A stretch of DNA of 64,000 nucleotides from Arenicola marina (Eukaryota > Annelida > Polychaeta > Arenicolidae), in contig OZ025253.1 in the NCBI GenBank assembly GCA_964019135.1, positions 12,405,059-12,469,058 on the forward strand. Direction: 5' to 3'. The position numbers and the translations under genes were made by a program. Below, one piece after another: positions 34,754 to 45,493 of this stretch (positions are counted from its first letter, which is position 1; every line of letters begins with the position of its first letter). The notes below the pieces were generated by a model that was given only the letters and a program-made list of their open reading frames with translations, was not told where the DNA came from and ran no database searches.

Positions 34754-37500
34754 CCAGTGGTCGGTCACTCATATCGACCAGTGGTCAGTCACTCATCGCG
34801 ACCAGTGGTCAGTCACTCATCGCGACCAGTGGTCAGTCAATCATCGCGACCAGTGGTCAGTCACTCATCGCAACCAGTGGTCGGTCACTCATCGCCACCA
34901 GTGATCAGTCAGTCTGCGTGGCCAGTGGTCAGTCACTCATCGCGACCAGTGGTCAGTCACTCATCGCGACCAGTGGTCAGTCACTCATCGCGACCAGTGG
35001 TCAGTCACTCATCGCGAGCAGTGATCGGTCACACATCGCGACCAGTGGTCGGTCACTCATCGCGACCAGTGGTCAGTCACTCATCGCGACCAGTGGTCAG
35101 TCAATCATCGCGACCAGTGGTCAGTCACTCATCGCAACCAGTGGTCGGTCACTCATCTCGACCAGTGGTCAGTCAGTCATCGCAACCAGTGGTCGGTCAC
35201 TCATCTCGACCAGTGGTCAGTCAATCATCGCGACCAGTGGTCAGTCACTCATCGCAACCAGTGGTCGGTCACTCATCTCGACCAGTGGTCAGTCAGTCAT
35301 CGCGACCAGTGGTCAGTCAGTCATCGCAACCAGTGGTCGGTCACTCATCTCGACCAGTGGTCTTTCACTCATCGCAACCAGTGGTCGGTCACTCATCTCG
35401 ACCAGTGGTCAGTCACTCATCGCAACCAGTGGTCAGTCACTCATCGCGACCAGTGGTCAGTCACTCATCGCGACCAGTGGTCAGTCACTCATCGCGACCA
35501 GTGGTCAGTCACTCATCGCGACCAGTGGTCAGTCACTCATCGCGACCAGTGGTCAGTCACTCATCGCGACCAGTGGTCAGTCACTCATCGCGAGCAGTGA
35601 TCGGTCACACATCGCGACCAGTGGTCGGTCACTCATCGCGACCAGTGGTCAGTCACTCATCGCGACCAGTGGTCAGTCAATCATCGCGACCAGTGGTCAG
35701 TCACTCATCGCAACCAGTGGTCGGTCACTCATCTCGACCAGTGGTCAGTCAGTCATCGCAACCAGTGGTCGGTCACTCATCTCGACCAGTGGTCAGTCAA
35801 TCATCGCGACCAGTGGTCAGTCACTCATCGCAACCAGTGGTCGGTCACTCATCTCGACCAGTGGTCAGTCAGTCATCGCGACCAGTGGTCAGTCAGTCAT
35901 CGCAACCAGTGGTCAGTCAGTCTTCGTGGCCAGTGGTCAGTCACTCATCGCGACCAGTGGTCAGTCAATCATCGCGACCAGTGGTCAGTCACTCATTGCA
36001 ACCAGTGGTCGGTCACTCATCTCGACCAGTGGTCAGTCAATCATCTCGACCAGTGGTCAGTCAGTCATCGCAACCAGTGGTCAGTCAATCATCGCGACCA
36101 GTGGTCAGTCACTCATCGCAACCAGTGGTCGGTCAGTCATCTCGACCAGTGGTCAGTCAGTCATCGCAACCAGTGGTCGGTCACTCATCTCGACCAGTGG
36201 TCAGTCAATCATCGCGACCAGTGGTCAGTCACTCATCGCAACCAGTGGTCGGTCACTCATCTCGACCAGTGGTCAGTCAGTCATCGCAACCAGTGGTCAG
36301 TCAATCATCTCGACCAGTGGTCAGTCACTCATCGCAACCAGTGGTCGGTCACTCATCTCGACCAGTGGTCAGTCAGTCATCGCAACCAGTGGTCAGTCAG
36401 TCTTCGTGGCCAGTGGTCAGTCACTCATCGCGACCAGTGGTCAGTCAATCATCGCGACCAGTGGCCAATCACTCATCGCGACCAGTGGTCAATCACTCAT
36501 CGCGACCAGTGGTCAATCACTCATCGCGAGCAGTGATCAGTCACTCATCGCGACCAGTGGTCAATCACTCATCGCGACCAGTGGTCAATCACTCATCGCG
36601 ACCAGTGGTCAATCACTCATCGCGAGCAGTGATCAGTCACTCATCGCGACCAGTGGTCAATCACTCATCGCAACCAGTGGTCGGTCACACATCGCGACCA
36701 GTGGTCAATCACTCATCGCGACCAGTGGTCGGTCACACATCGCGACCAGTGGTCGGTCACACATCGCGACCAGTGGTCAATCACTCATCGCGACCAGTGG
36801 TCGGTCACACATCGGGACCAGTGGTCAGTCACTCATCGCGACCAGTGGTCAGTCACTCATCGCGACCAGTGGTCAGTCAATCATCGCGACCAGTGGTCAG
36901 TCACTCATCGCAACCAGTGGTCGGTCACTCATCGCCACCAGTGATCAGTCAGTCTGCGTGGCCAGTGGTCAGTCACTCATCGCGACCAGTGGTCAGTCAC
37001 TCATCGCGACCAGTGGTCAGTCAATCATCGCGACCAGTGGTCAGTCACTCATCGCGACCAGTGGTCAGTCACTCATCGCGACCAGTGGTCAGTCAATCAT
37101 CGCGACCAGTGGTCAGTCACTCATCGCAACCAGTGGTCGGTCACTCATCTCGACCAGTGGTCAGTCAGTCATCGCAACCAGTGGTCGGTCACTCATCTCG
37201 ACCAGTGGTCAGTCAGTCATCGCAACCAGTGGTCAATCACTCATCGCGACCAGTGGTCAATCACTCATCGCGACCAGTGGTCAATCACTCATCGCGAGCA
37301 GTGATCAGTCACTCATCGCGACCAGTGGTCAATCACTCATCGCGACCAGTGGTCAATCACTCATCGCGACCAGTGGTCAATCACTCATCGTGAGCAGTGA
37401 TCAGTCACTCATCGCGACCAGTGGTCATCACTCATCGCGAGCAGTGATCAGTCACTCATCGCGACCAGTGGTCAATCACTCATCGCGAGCAGTGATCAGT
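34754..37500 (+). repeat. Satellite B, third array, about 114 copies
   Basis: 24 bp monomers of the CCAGTGGTCAGTCACTCATC type are dominant, with ATCTCGACC, ATCGCAACC and GAGCAGTGATC variants in recurring order, so higher-order repeats are present. It is more homogeneous than the main array. Two overlapping frames of about 940 codons span it, an effect of the period being a multiple of three. It ends at 37500 in a degenerate GGGTCGGTG-rich stretch. Confidence 0.96.
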
Positions 37501-37637
37501 GCCCTCCGCGGGTCGGTGTGGTTTGTCGCCCAGGTCTTCGTCGTATCAGCCACGGGTCGGTGTCCGTCACGGGGGTTGTGCTCCCATCGGTCGGTGAAGC
37601 GTTCCCCACGTTTCGCAGCTAGTATCACCACGTGTCG

Positions 37638-37690
37638 AAGTTGTATCAGATGCGAATGGTTTGTGTGTAGGAGATATCCGATTTTAAAGC
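37638..37690. repeat. Boundary sequence X, copy 1
   Basis: About 53 bp (AAGTTGTATCAGAT...GAGATATCCGATTTTAAAGC) matching a 52 bp stretch at 42096-42147 with few differences. Both lie just past the right-hand end of a satellite B array. Confidence 0.85.
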
Positions 37691-37741
37691 AATATATTAC
37701 GTATTTTTTGTTCTACCAACCTCTTCTGCTTGTCAAATAAG

Positions 37742-40511
37742 TACATTCTGTCTTGGTTTAAACATATTTTATTTTGCAATTAGGAAACAGGCAATGCCTA
37801 TACAAATCCCTCTTGCTTGCATGTGATGCACAAGTAACAAGCAGAACATTAGTTAATCTTAAACATACATATTAATGACATGTGATCAGATTGAAGGCGT
37901 GACATGTCATCTCCTAAAGCGACCAGACAATGTAGTCAAGCATTTCTTTAAATATAGCTTGATATTCCTTTAGTGATAGGTTTGGGATTCCATACAAGTT
38001 GTTACCGATGGTGCGTGGTGTTAATTTCATGACAGAATGGATCAGTTTATCGCGAAGTATAGTGTACCATGGGCATTCAAAAAAGTAATGGTATGGATCC
38101 TCTCTAGGCAAGCCGCATATACACTGAGGGTTATCTACTACATGCATATCATACAGGTGACTTTTTAATCCACTACAATTCATCCTCCTCCGGGGATAAC
38201 ATTAGTAAAGCGATTACCGAATGAATACAATTTGCTACTGTTCTGAGACATAGGAGATTCATGTTTCAGCAATGTTTCTTTGAATAATTTAGGGTCCTGG
38301 ATAAGCCGTATGTTGTTTGGTAACTCATTCCAAAGCCTGATGGCACTAGGTAAAAACGAATTATAGTGAGATGCAAGTCTAGCCTTAAGTGTTGTTACAT
38401 TCATTATTTGAGCACTGCGTAATCCATACGAGGTTCTGGCTGACACAGATTGAGGAATAAGTTCACAAAGGTAATTTGGAGTCTTATGGTAAAACATTTT
38501 ATGAAATAAAACTAATTTAATTCTTTTCCGACGAGTACACAGTTTTTCCCATCCAAGCTCGTAGTATATTTGGTCGCTCCAGATACGAGGCGACCAGCTC
38601 TAAGTTGCACCGATTCTAACTTATCCGCGTCTGACTGGGTACCGCCGTCCCATACAATACATGCATACTCCATGACTGGACGTACAAACGTCCGATACAT
38701 CAGGTCTAATGAACTGCGATGCATTACGCTACGTAGCCGTGCTAACATGCCTACTCGCCTGCTGGCTTTTAAGCAAATTTCATTAATGTGGGCCGACTAT
38801 GTTAACTTGGAGTTTATTGTCACACCTAGATGTTTATGTTGCGTAACATTGTCTAAACAGTCATTATTCATTATTAGAACTGGTGCATTGCTAACATGTC
38901 TGTTTGATATCACCAGCGACTTAGTTTTAGGGGCGCTAAACTTTATGAACCATTGAGACGCCCATTTCTCCATTTGACCCAGGTCCTCCCTAAGGATGCT
39001 ACTTGCAGGTTCCTGGGTTACATCGTCAACAATTATAAAAACAGTCGTGTCCTCAGCAAATAAACGTATACCTGATTGTAACCCTTCGGGTATATCATTG
39101 ATATAAACTAAAAACACAGCGGTCCCAGTACTGAACCTTGAGGCACACCGGACCCTATAGCACGCCATGGTGAAGCGGCTCCATCAGTCAATACACGCTG
39201 ATAACTATCTTGCAAGTAGTCTTGAAACCAGTTTAACAGATTCCCACTAAACCCGATTTTCTTAAGCTTGTATATCAGACCAGCATGCCAGACTCGATCA
39301 AACGCTTTGGAAATGTCGCAAAACACCACTCTGACGTCCTTCTTCATGTCTAGCGCTTCACTAAATAAGTGGTACAGGTGAACAAGCTGATTTGTAGTGC
39401 TGTCGCCAGGAATAAACCCTGGTTGAAACTTGATAAAATATTGTTGTCTCGTAGATAGTTGAAGGTATGCTTAAACACAATTCTTTCAAACACTTTACCG
39501 ACACAACTTATCACAGAAACCGGGCGGTAGTTACTCAGAGTATTGCGACTTCCTTTTTTTGTGAAGAGGTGTGACATTTGCCCTTTTCCATAATCGCGGC
39601 ATCTTACACTGGGTGAGAGACATAAATGAAACAGCTTAGCAAGTGACTCGCTTATAACAGAACCTGCCTCTTTCAACATATGGGGACTGATCCCATCAAG
39701 ACCACTCGCTTTAGCAACATTGATAGTTTTAGTTGATCGGTAACTTCTTCCTGGCATATGGCAATATCACTTAATCCAGAGTAACCGGCAGAATTCAGTG
39801 ATTCGAGATCACCAGGTTCATCAACATTTAACATTGACTGCGATACAAAATAGTTATTAAACATCGAGGCTTTGTCTTGAGAATCAGACACCTCGCTACC
39901 GTTTTCCTCTATAACTGGATACCTAGGAGATGCTTTGGCGATATATCATTTGAATCATTGATCTGCCTTTCTAACTCCTTATCACATTTAGCTTTGGCTG
40001 CCCTAAGAGATGTTATATAAGTATTACGCATCCTATGGAACGCTGCCCATTCGACGTCATTACCTGACTGTTTAGCCTTGCTGTGAGCTCGATCGAGCTG
40101 TCGTTAGCGTCGCCGAAGCTCGCTGCTATGAAATGGTTTTGCATTCGGTCCAATGGTTACAATCTTATTCGGAATACAAGTTTCACAGACCCCAAGAAAC
40201 TGCGTAGTCCACCTCTCACATACTTCATGCGCGTCGGGTGATATGAAGGAGTCGTCCCAATTAATGTTTGATAGAGCTCCACGAAACACACTAAAATCTG
40301 CTTTATTATAATACCAGACCTTTCGCCTATAGCTTATTGCTCTCTGCGCCTTAAATGTCAATTTACCTGATATCGCACAATGGTCCCTGGTTGTCACAGG
40401 AGTCATTATATCTATTGTGTTGACCAGATGCGACGGATTGCTTAAAAACTGATCAACAATAGATTTCGACTTTTGAGTTATTCTTGTTGGTCTGTCGATT
40501 TGTCGGTTTGT
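37742..40511 (-). mobile_element. 5'-truncated LINE (CR1/Jockey-like), endonuclease tail plus RT
   Basis: On the minus strand, in order: the end of an AP-endonuclease domain (PTRITQKSKSIVDQFL ... TRDHCAISGKL, 40529-40104); a linker; RT core pieces SGLDGISPHMLKEAG, NYRPVSVISCVGKVFERIV, FCDISKAFDRVWH and SGVPQGSVLGPL; the catalytic box as FAED (about 39049-39060, normally FADD, so one catalytic Asp is Glu); LGVTINSKL; the thumb-side PVMEYACIVWDGG; LPSAIRLWNELPNNI; and a C-terminal CICGLPREDPYHYFFECPWY zinc-knuckle-like end. The reading frame shifts several times and is interrupted, so the copy is inactive. The 5' end is cut where satellite B starts (40512). The 3' UTR ends near 37742. Confidence 0.88.
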
Positions 40512-42083
40512 CGACAAGTGGTCGGTCACTCATCGGGACAGGAAGTGTTTCACTCATCGCGACTAGTGATCGGTCACTAATCGCGACAAGTGTTTTTTCA
40601 CTCAACGCGACCAGTGGTCTGTCACTCATCGCGACCAGTGGTCGGGGACTCATTGCGACCAGTAGATCTTTCACTCATGGCAGCGAGTAGTCAGTCACTC
40701 ATCGCGGCCAGTGGTCGGCCACTCATCGCGACCAGTGGTTAGTCACTCATCGCAGTCACTCAACGCAACCGGTGGTCGGTCACTCATCGCGATCAGCGGT
40801 CGGTCACTCATTGCGACCAGCGGTCAGTCACTCATCGCGACCAGCGGTCGGTCACTCATTGCGACCAGCGGTCGGTCACTCATTGCGACCAGTGGTCGGT
40901 CACTCATCGCGACCAGCGGTCAGTCACTCATCGCAATCACTCAACGCAACCGGTGGTCGGTCACTCATCGCGACCAGCGGTCGGTCACTCATTGCGACCA
41001 GTGGTCAGTCACTCATCGCAGTCACTCAACGCAACCGGTGGTCGGTCACTCATCGCGACCAGCGGTCGGTCACTCATTGCGACCAGTGGTCAGTCACTCA
41101 TCGCAGTCACTCAACGCAACCGGTGGTCGGTCACTCATTGCGACCAGTGGTCGGTCACTCATTGCGACCAGTTATCAGTCTCATTGCCACTAGTGGTCAG
41201 TCACTCATCGCGACCAGTGGTCGGGGACTCATTGCGACCAGTAGATCTTTCACTCATGGCAGCGAGTAGTCGGTCACTCATTGCGACCAGTGGTCAGTCA
41301 CTAATCGGGTCCAGTGGTCAATCACTCATCGTGAGCAGTGATCGGTCACTCATCGCGACCAGTGGTCGGTCACTCATCGCAGTCACTCAACGCAACCGGT
41401 GGTCGGTCACTCATCGCGATCAGTGGTCGGTCACTCATTGCGACCAGTGGTCTTTCATTTATAGCGACTAGCGGTCGGTCACCCATTGCGGCCAGTGGTG
41501 AGTCACCCATCGCGACCAATGGTCAGTCACTCATCGCGACCAGTGGTCGGTCACTCATCGCGACCAGTAGTCGGTCACTCATCGCTGTCAGTGGTCGGCC
41601 ACTCATCGCAGTCACTCAACGCAACCGGTGGTCAGTCACTCATCGCGACCAGCGGTCGGTCACTCATCGCGGCCAATGGTTAGTCACTCATCGCAGTCAC
41701 TCAACGCAACCGGTGGTCGGTCACTCATCGCGACCAGCGGTCGGTCACTCATTGCGACCAGTGGTCAGTCACTCATCGCAGTCACTCAACGCAACCGGTG
41801 GTCGGTCACTCATTGCGACCAGTGGTCGGTCACTCATTGCGACCAGTTATCAGTCTCATTGCGACTAGTGGTCAGTTACTCATCGTGACCAGTGGTCTTT
41901 CATTTATAGCGACTAGCGGTCGGTCACTCGTTGCGACTAGTGGTCGGTCACCCATCAAGGACATTTGTCAGTCACTCATCGCGACCAGTGGTCAATCACT
42001 CATCGTGTCCAGTGGTCAGTCACTCATCGCGATATGTGGTTTTTCACTCATCGCGACCAGTGATCGGTAACTCATGGCGACAA
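40512..42083 (+). repeat. Satellite B, fourth array, with 85 bp higher-order repeats
   Basis: 24 bp monomers with an embedded composite unit. GCAACCGGTGG marks recur at 40946, 41031 and 41116, and again at 41621, 41706 and 41791, always 85 bp apart. Each 85 bp unit is three full monomers plus a 13 bp partial (CACTCATCGCAGT). The array begins at the broken 5' end of the LINE and ends beside boundary sequence X. Confidence 0.93.
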
Positions 42084-42095
42084 CATCCCCCCAAA

Positions 42096-42147
42096 AAGTT
42101 GTATCAGATTGGAATGGCTTGTTTGTGGGAGATATCCGATTTTAAGC
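42096..42147. repeat. Boundary sequence X, copy 2
   Basis: Matches 37638-37690 (AAGTTGTATCAGAT, GGGAGATATCCGATTTTAAGC). It follows the fourth satellite B array in the same relative position. Confidence 0.85.
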
Positions 42148-45100
42148 TTCATGCTAGCATATGTAGCTGGATATAGGCCAGCAAATGTGTCGCCAGTTAA
42201 CCGCCATACAATTATGTAAAACTGCGCGCCATGTCATGATAATTTGCTGTTAAAGCATCACGATAGTTATATATTTATTTTCGGCCGCATATCATCATGA
42301 CGTTCCCATGCAAGGTACTCAATACATTAGCAAATTTAGACCTGATGGCTGCTTTCAAAATATTTCCACTCGTGCCTGCATGATAACTTGTTCTCGGCAG
42401 CAACTCCACAAGCGTGGGGCTGGTGTTTGTCCTTAGGGCTTGTGACATGTTTGGACGGTAATAGTTGGGTAATTTGATAAATGACCAGTTGTGGATAAAT
42501 TAACAGCTGATGGCTAAAAGTAGCGAAATTTCACTTGCAGAATTGTCATATCTGTAAGGTGGCATAGGCGACAAGCTGTGTGAATAAATTTATGCTTCCT
42601 GGGTTTGTTCACGGTTTAGAGCAATCGTTTTTTTTCACATTTCGGACAGTTATGCATCAATTTTGCTCTATAAATAATAATTTTCAAAATATTTTTGACA
42701 AGTGTTTAGGACAGTGTTTACTGTGTGGAAGTTAGCTGTACGAAACGAATATGTTATCATGTTTTAGAAGGAATAACACGGCAGCGACGCCCGAATTCAA
42801 GAGACGACGTAGCGCCGTTATTGATTGCGTACGTTTAGTGTTTTCTTATACATTAAGAACCCAAATACATCATTTCCATTCAAAGCATTCAAACAAACCT
42901 TTTTTGCACATAACTTTGAAGCTCTTCACCTACAGATACATCCAGCCGTGTTTTGTCCCATTAATTGATTTCATTTTCTAAAGTATATCCTTTATTTTTA
43001 AATGCACCATGTACAGTTTTGCACTGCTATACTAGCTGTAACAAACATAAAACGGCAAGAAACACTACATTGTGTGTTGTGCTGGTAAGCGATGACTTTA
43101 TTGTTAAAGTATTTGTAACCAAACCTTGGAGAGAAAGCATGTATACTTCACTAAATTTACATGTAAATGTGCATTATTCACAAACAAATATATCACACAT
43201 ATATATAAGATAACGAAAGTGATCATGATCCAAGTATACATGTTGACGATAAATTATATTACTTAGCGCAAAGTTGAGGGTCAAAATGCCTGGGAAAGAA
43301 TGCGGCGGAGACGGAGATCGAGGAGGCGGGAATTACAAATGCCGTCGTGAAAAGTCCCGTACCTTGAGAGTTCTTCATTAAAGCGGGTGTCCAACCTAAC
43401 TTAATCGCGATCTGCACCGAAAGTTTACATCTTAATATTAAATTGGCGAGTGTTAGCGCTTCGTTTCGGCCGACTGGTAAGGAGAAAAAAATTAAGGCAA
43501 CCCGCCCCCAGCAATGTCGAGCAGAGCGCCATTTTGCCGGGAGCAGTGACGTATATTGTGACTATTCATATGAAGCCGCCTTACGTTATAACTCGCGGAG
43601 AGAGAGATCACGGCCGCGATTTACAGATAAACAGCGGCAGTTCCAAGCCTCGCAGTAGCGCAAGATCTTAGTGTTTCATGGAAAAGTACCGTCCAAACCA
43701 ATTGATATACGTCTTGCGACGATTGACTCTGCAACAATGCCATGATTGGAGTTAGAATCGCAGCTATTTATATTAGCGATTATCACGCGCTCTTGTTTTG
43801 CTCACACAATAGGCGCAATTTCCGGTTTGAATAAATTAGAGTATCGCCTCCTGATTGGTCAATCGCGGACACGCCCCCAAAAAGGGCTGCCGCCTGGGTA
43901 GGCGGCAAAATCGTGCCTGGCGGTCACTTCTAAATTTTATTGTGAGCTACAGATAGAACGAAAAATTCTATAATTTGGAGGATAGACAATTGGGTATTAT
44001 ACGAATCGGTAAAACTGCGTTAGAGGCCAGGCTGGCGGTTCACTTTAAATAAGTAATTGCTTGCATATATTACTACGCGTTAATATACATGGCATAAGTC
44101 TTGAGTCTTGTTGGATCAAACATATCATATATAACTATTCAATAATAACAAAATTACTAATAATTGTTTCTCAACGGACATCGCGTGATACTAGTGCAAT
44201 GGTACTATTTGTATAGGCGTAAGAATAACATATTGTAGACCTTGACAATCAATAAACACAGCAATACTATGATAGGCACTGATCATTATATGTTAAATTT
44301 TATTTAATGGTCACGGCAGATCAAATATAATATGTAAATGTATGAGAAATATATGATCAAATAAGTTATAAAACAGATCTATGATTTATGGAATTCACAT
44401 ATGCATATTAATTTATAAACTTTGAAAATTGTCAATACAAAAGTTATTATAATAATGTATGCAAGAGAGCCTTGATAATTCTGTGACTCTTTGACACTTG
44501 ATGGGAATTATATCATACCATTATAACAGTGTACAATTATTTAGACATATAGCATCAATATATTTTCCCCAAACTGTACTTTGGCTGCATTAATAACTTT
44601 AGTGGTCACTAAATAGTATTATATAAAATATATGATATTAAGACTCTCTCCGTTCAATGGGTTCGTACGGTGCCATTATGATAGATACAGGGGGGGGGGG
44701 GGCATTTCCACATGGGACACCGGTAAAATATTTGTGTAAAATAACATATCAGAGGGTTGTGATCTGGATAGGAGGCTTACAAAAATTGCAGCTTAGAGCT
44801 GTTATTGGGGACCAATTAAAAATTAAAAAATATTAATCCAAAAGTAAAATAGCACACAATGTTATAATTTCGTGCAACTTTGGAAGTAACCGGGCCTGGC
44901 AATCGACAGTCAAAGCGGTCAGAGTCAGTCGAAGGCTAGCGAGTTCACCACCCAACACCATCTATCCCCCCCCCCCCTCCCCCACCACCAACCAAATCAG
45001 TCCCCAAAACATTCGATGTCTAAAGTTGCCCAAAACATGAAGAATCTAATATTTTAGGAAGCTATCAAACGATTATTCACATATATGAGAGTGAGTGGGG

Positions 45101-45217
45101 TCTGATAAATGTACTATGAAATTGTTTACCTAGCGACGGTTTAACTATAAAAAAAAAAAAAAAAAAATCTTATATGAGCGAAAGAATGAAATAAGTAAAA
45201 CCCAATCCATGAAAAAG
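42148..45217. other. AT-rich intergenic region, no gene seen
   Basis: Three kilobases without a recognised gene, RNA or mobile element. Frames at 42751-43213 and 43443-43671 are short and featureless. The 43840-43910 stretch has a CCAAT box (GATTGGTC) and a GC-box-like ACGCCCCC next to a strong hairpin and could be a promoter, but no downstream gene was found. A G run lies near 44691-44702. Confidence 0.5.
43888..43907. repeat. Perfect 8 bp stem hairpin
   Basis: TGCCGCCT-GGGT-AGGCGGCA is a perfect inverted repeat with a four-base loop. No CTRR follows, so it is not an obvious Helitron end, and no T run follows, so it is not an obvious polymerase III terminator. Confidence 0.8.
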
Positions 45218-45468
45218 GTAAACAAACAGCCGCCATTTTGTTTAAATGTCTCATACCAATAACTATATTCCACCCCCCCCCCAGCACCCCTCCACCTACC
45301 TTCAACACCCCCCTAGTCTTCCACCTACAATCTACACCTCCCCCTCACCCATCTATCTACTCCCCCACCCCTCCACCTACCTCCCCTAGCCCCCCACCCC
45401 TCCACTTACCCTCCACACCCCCCGCCTAATCTTCATTCGCCGGATGTAAACAAACGGCCGCCATCTTG
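45218..45468. repeat. C-rich tract bracketed by 23 bp direct repeats with YY1-like cores
   Basis: The two 23 bp repeats at 45218-45240 and 45446-45468 are 21/23 identical and contain GTAAACAAAC plus GCCGCCATYTTG. Between them is an impure CCACCTCC/CACCCC microsatellite of about 160 bp. They lie just downstream of the nucleotidyltransferase gene's stop codon, in its 3' region. Confidence 0.85.
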
Positions 45469-45493
45469 TGACGTCACCTGTTGGGGTCACGTG
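45469..45493. promoter_or_regulatory. CRE-like site and E-box
   Basis: A full palindromic TGACGTCA (45469-45476) is followed by CACGTG (45488-45493), which overlaps the stop codon of the gene on the minus strand. With the YY1-like cores beside them they could be an enhancer or a rightward promoter. Motif evidence only. Confidence 0.35.

Noticed and set aside
34565-37740. Two overlapping open frames of about 940 codons
   Set aside because: They lie in satellite B, whose 24 bp period keeps several frames open at once. They encode only 8-residue repeats, and the frames exist in parallel.
43888-43907. Helitron 3' end hairpin
   Set aside because: A perfect hairpin, but not followed by CTRR and T, and no matching 5' end was found nearby.
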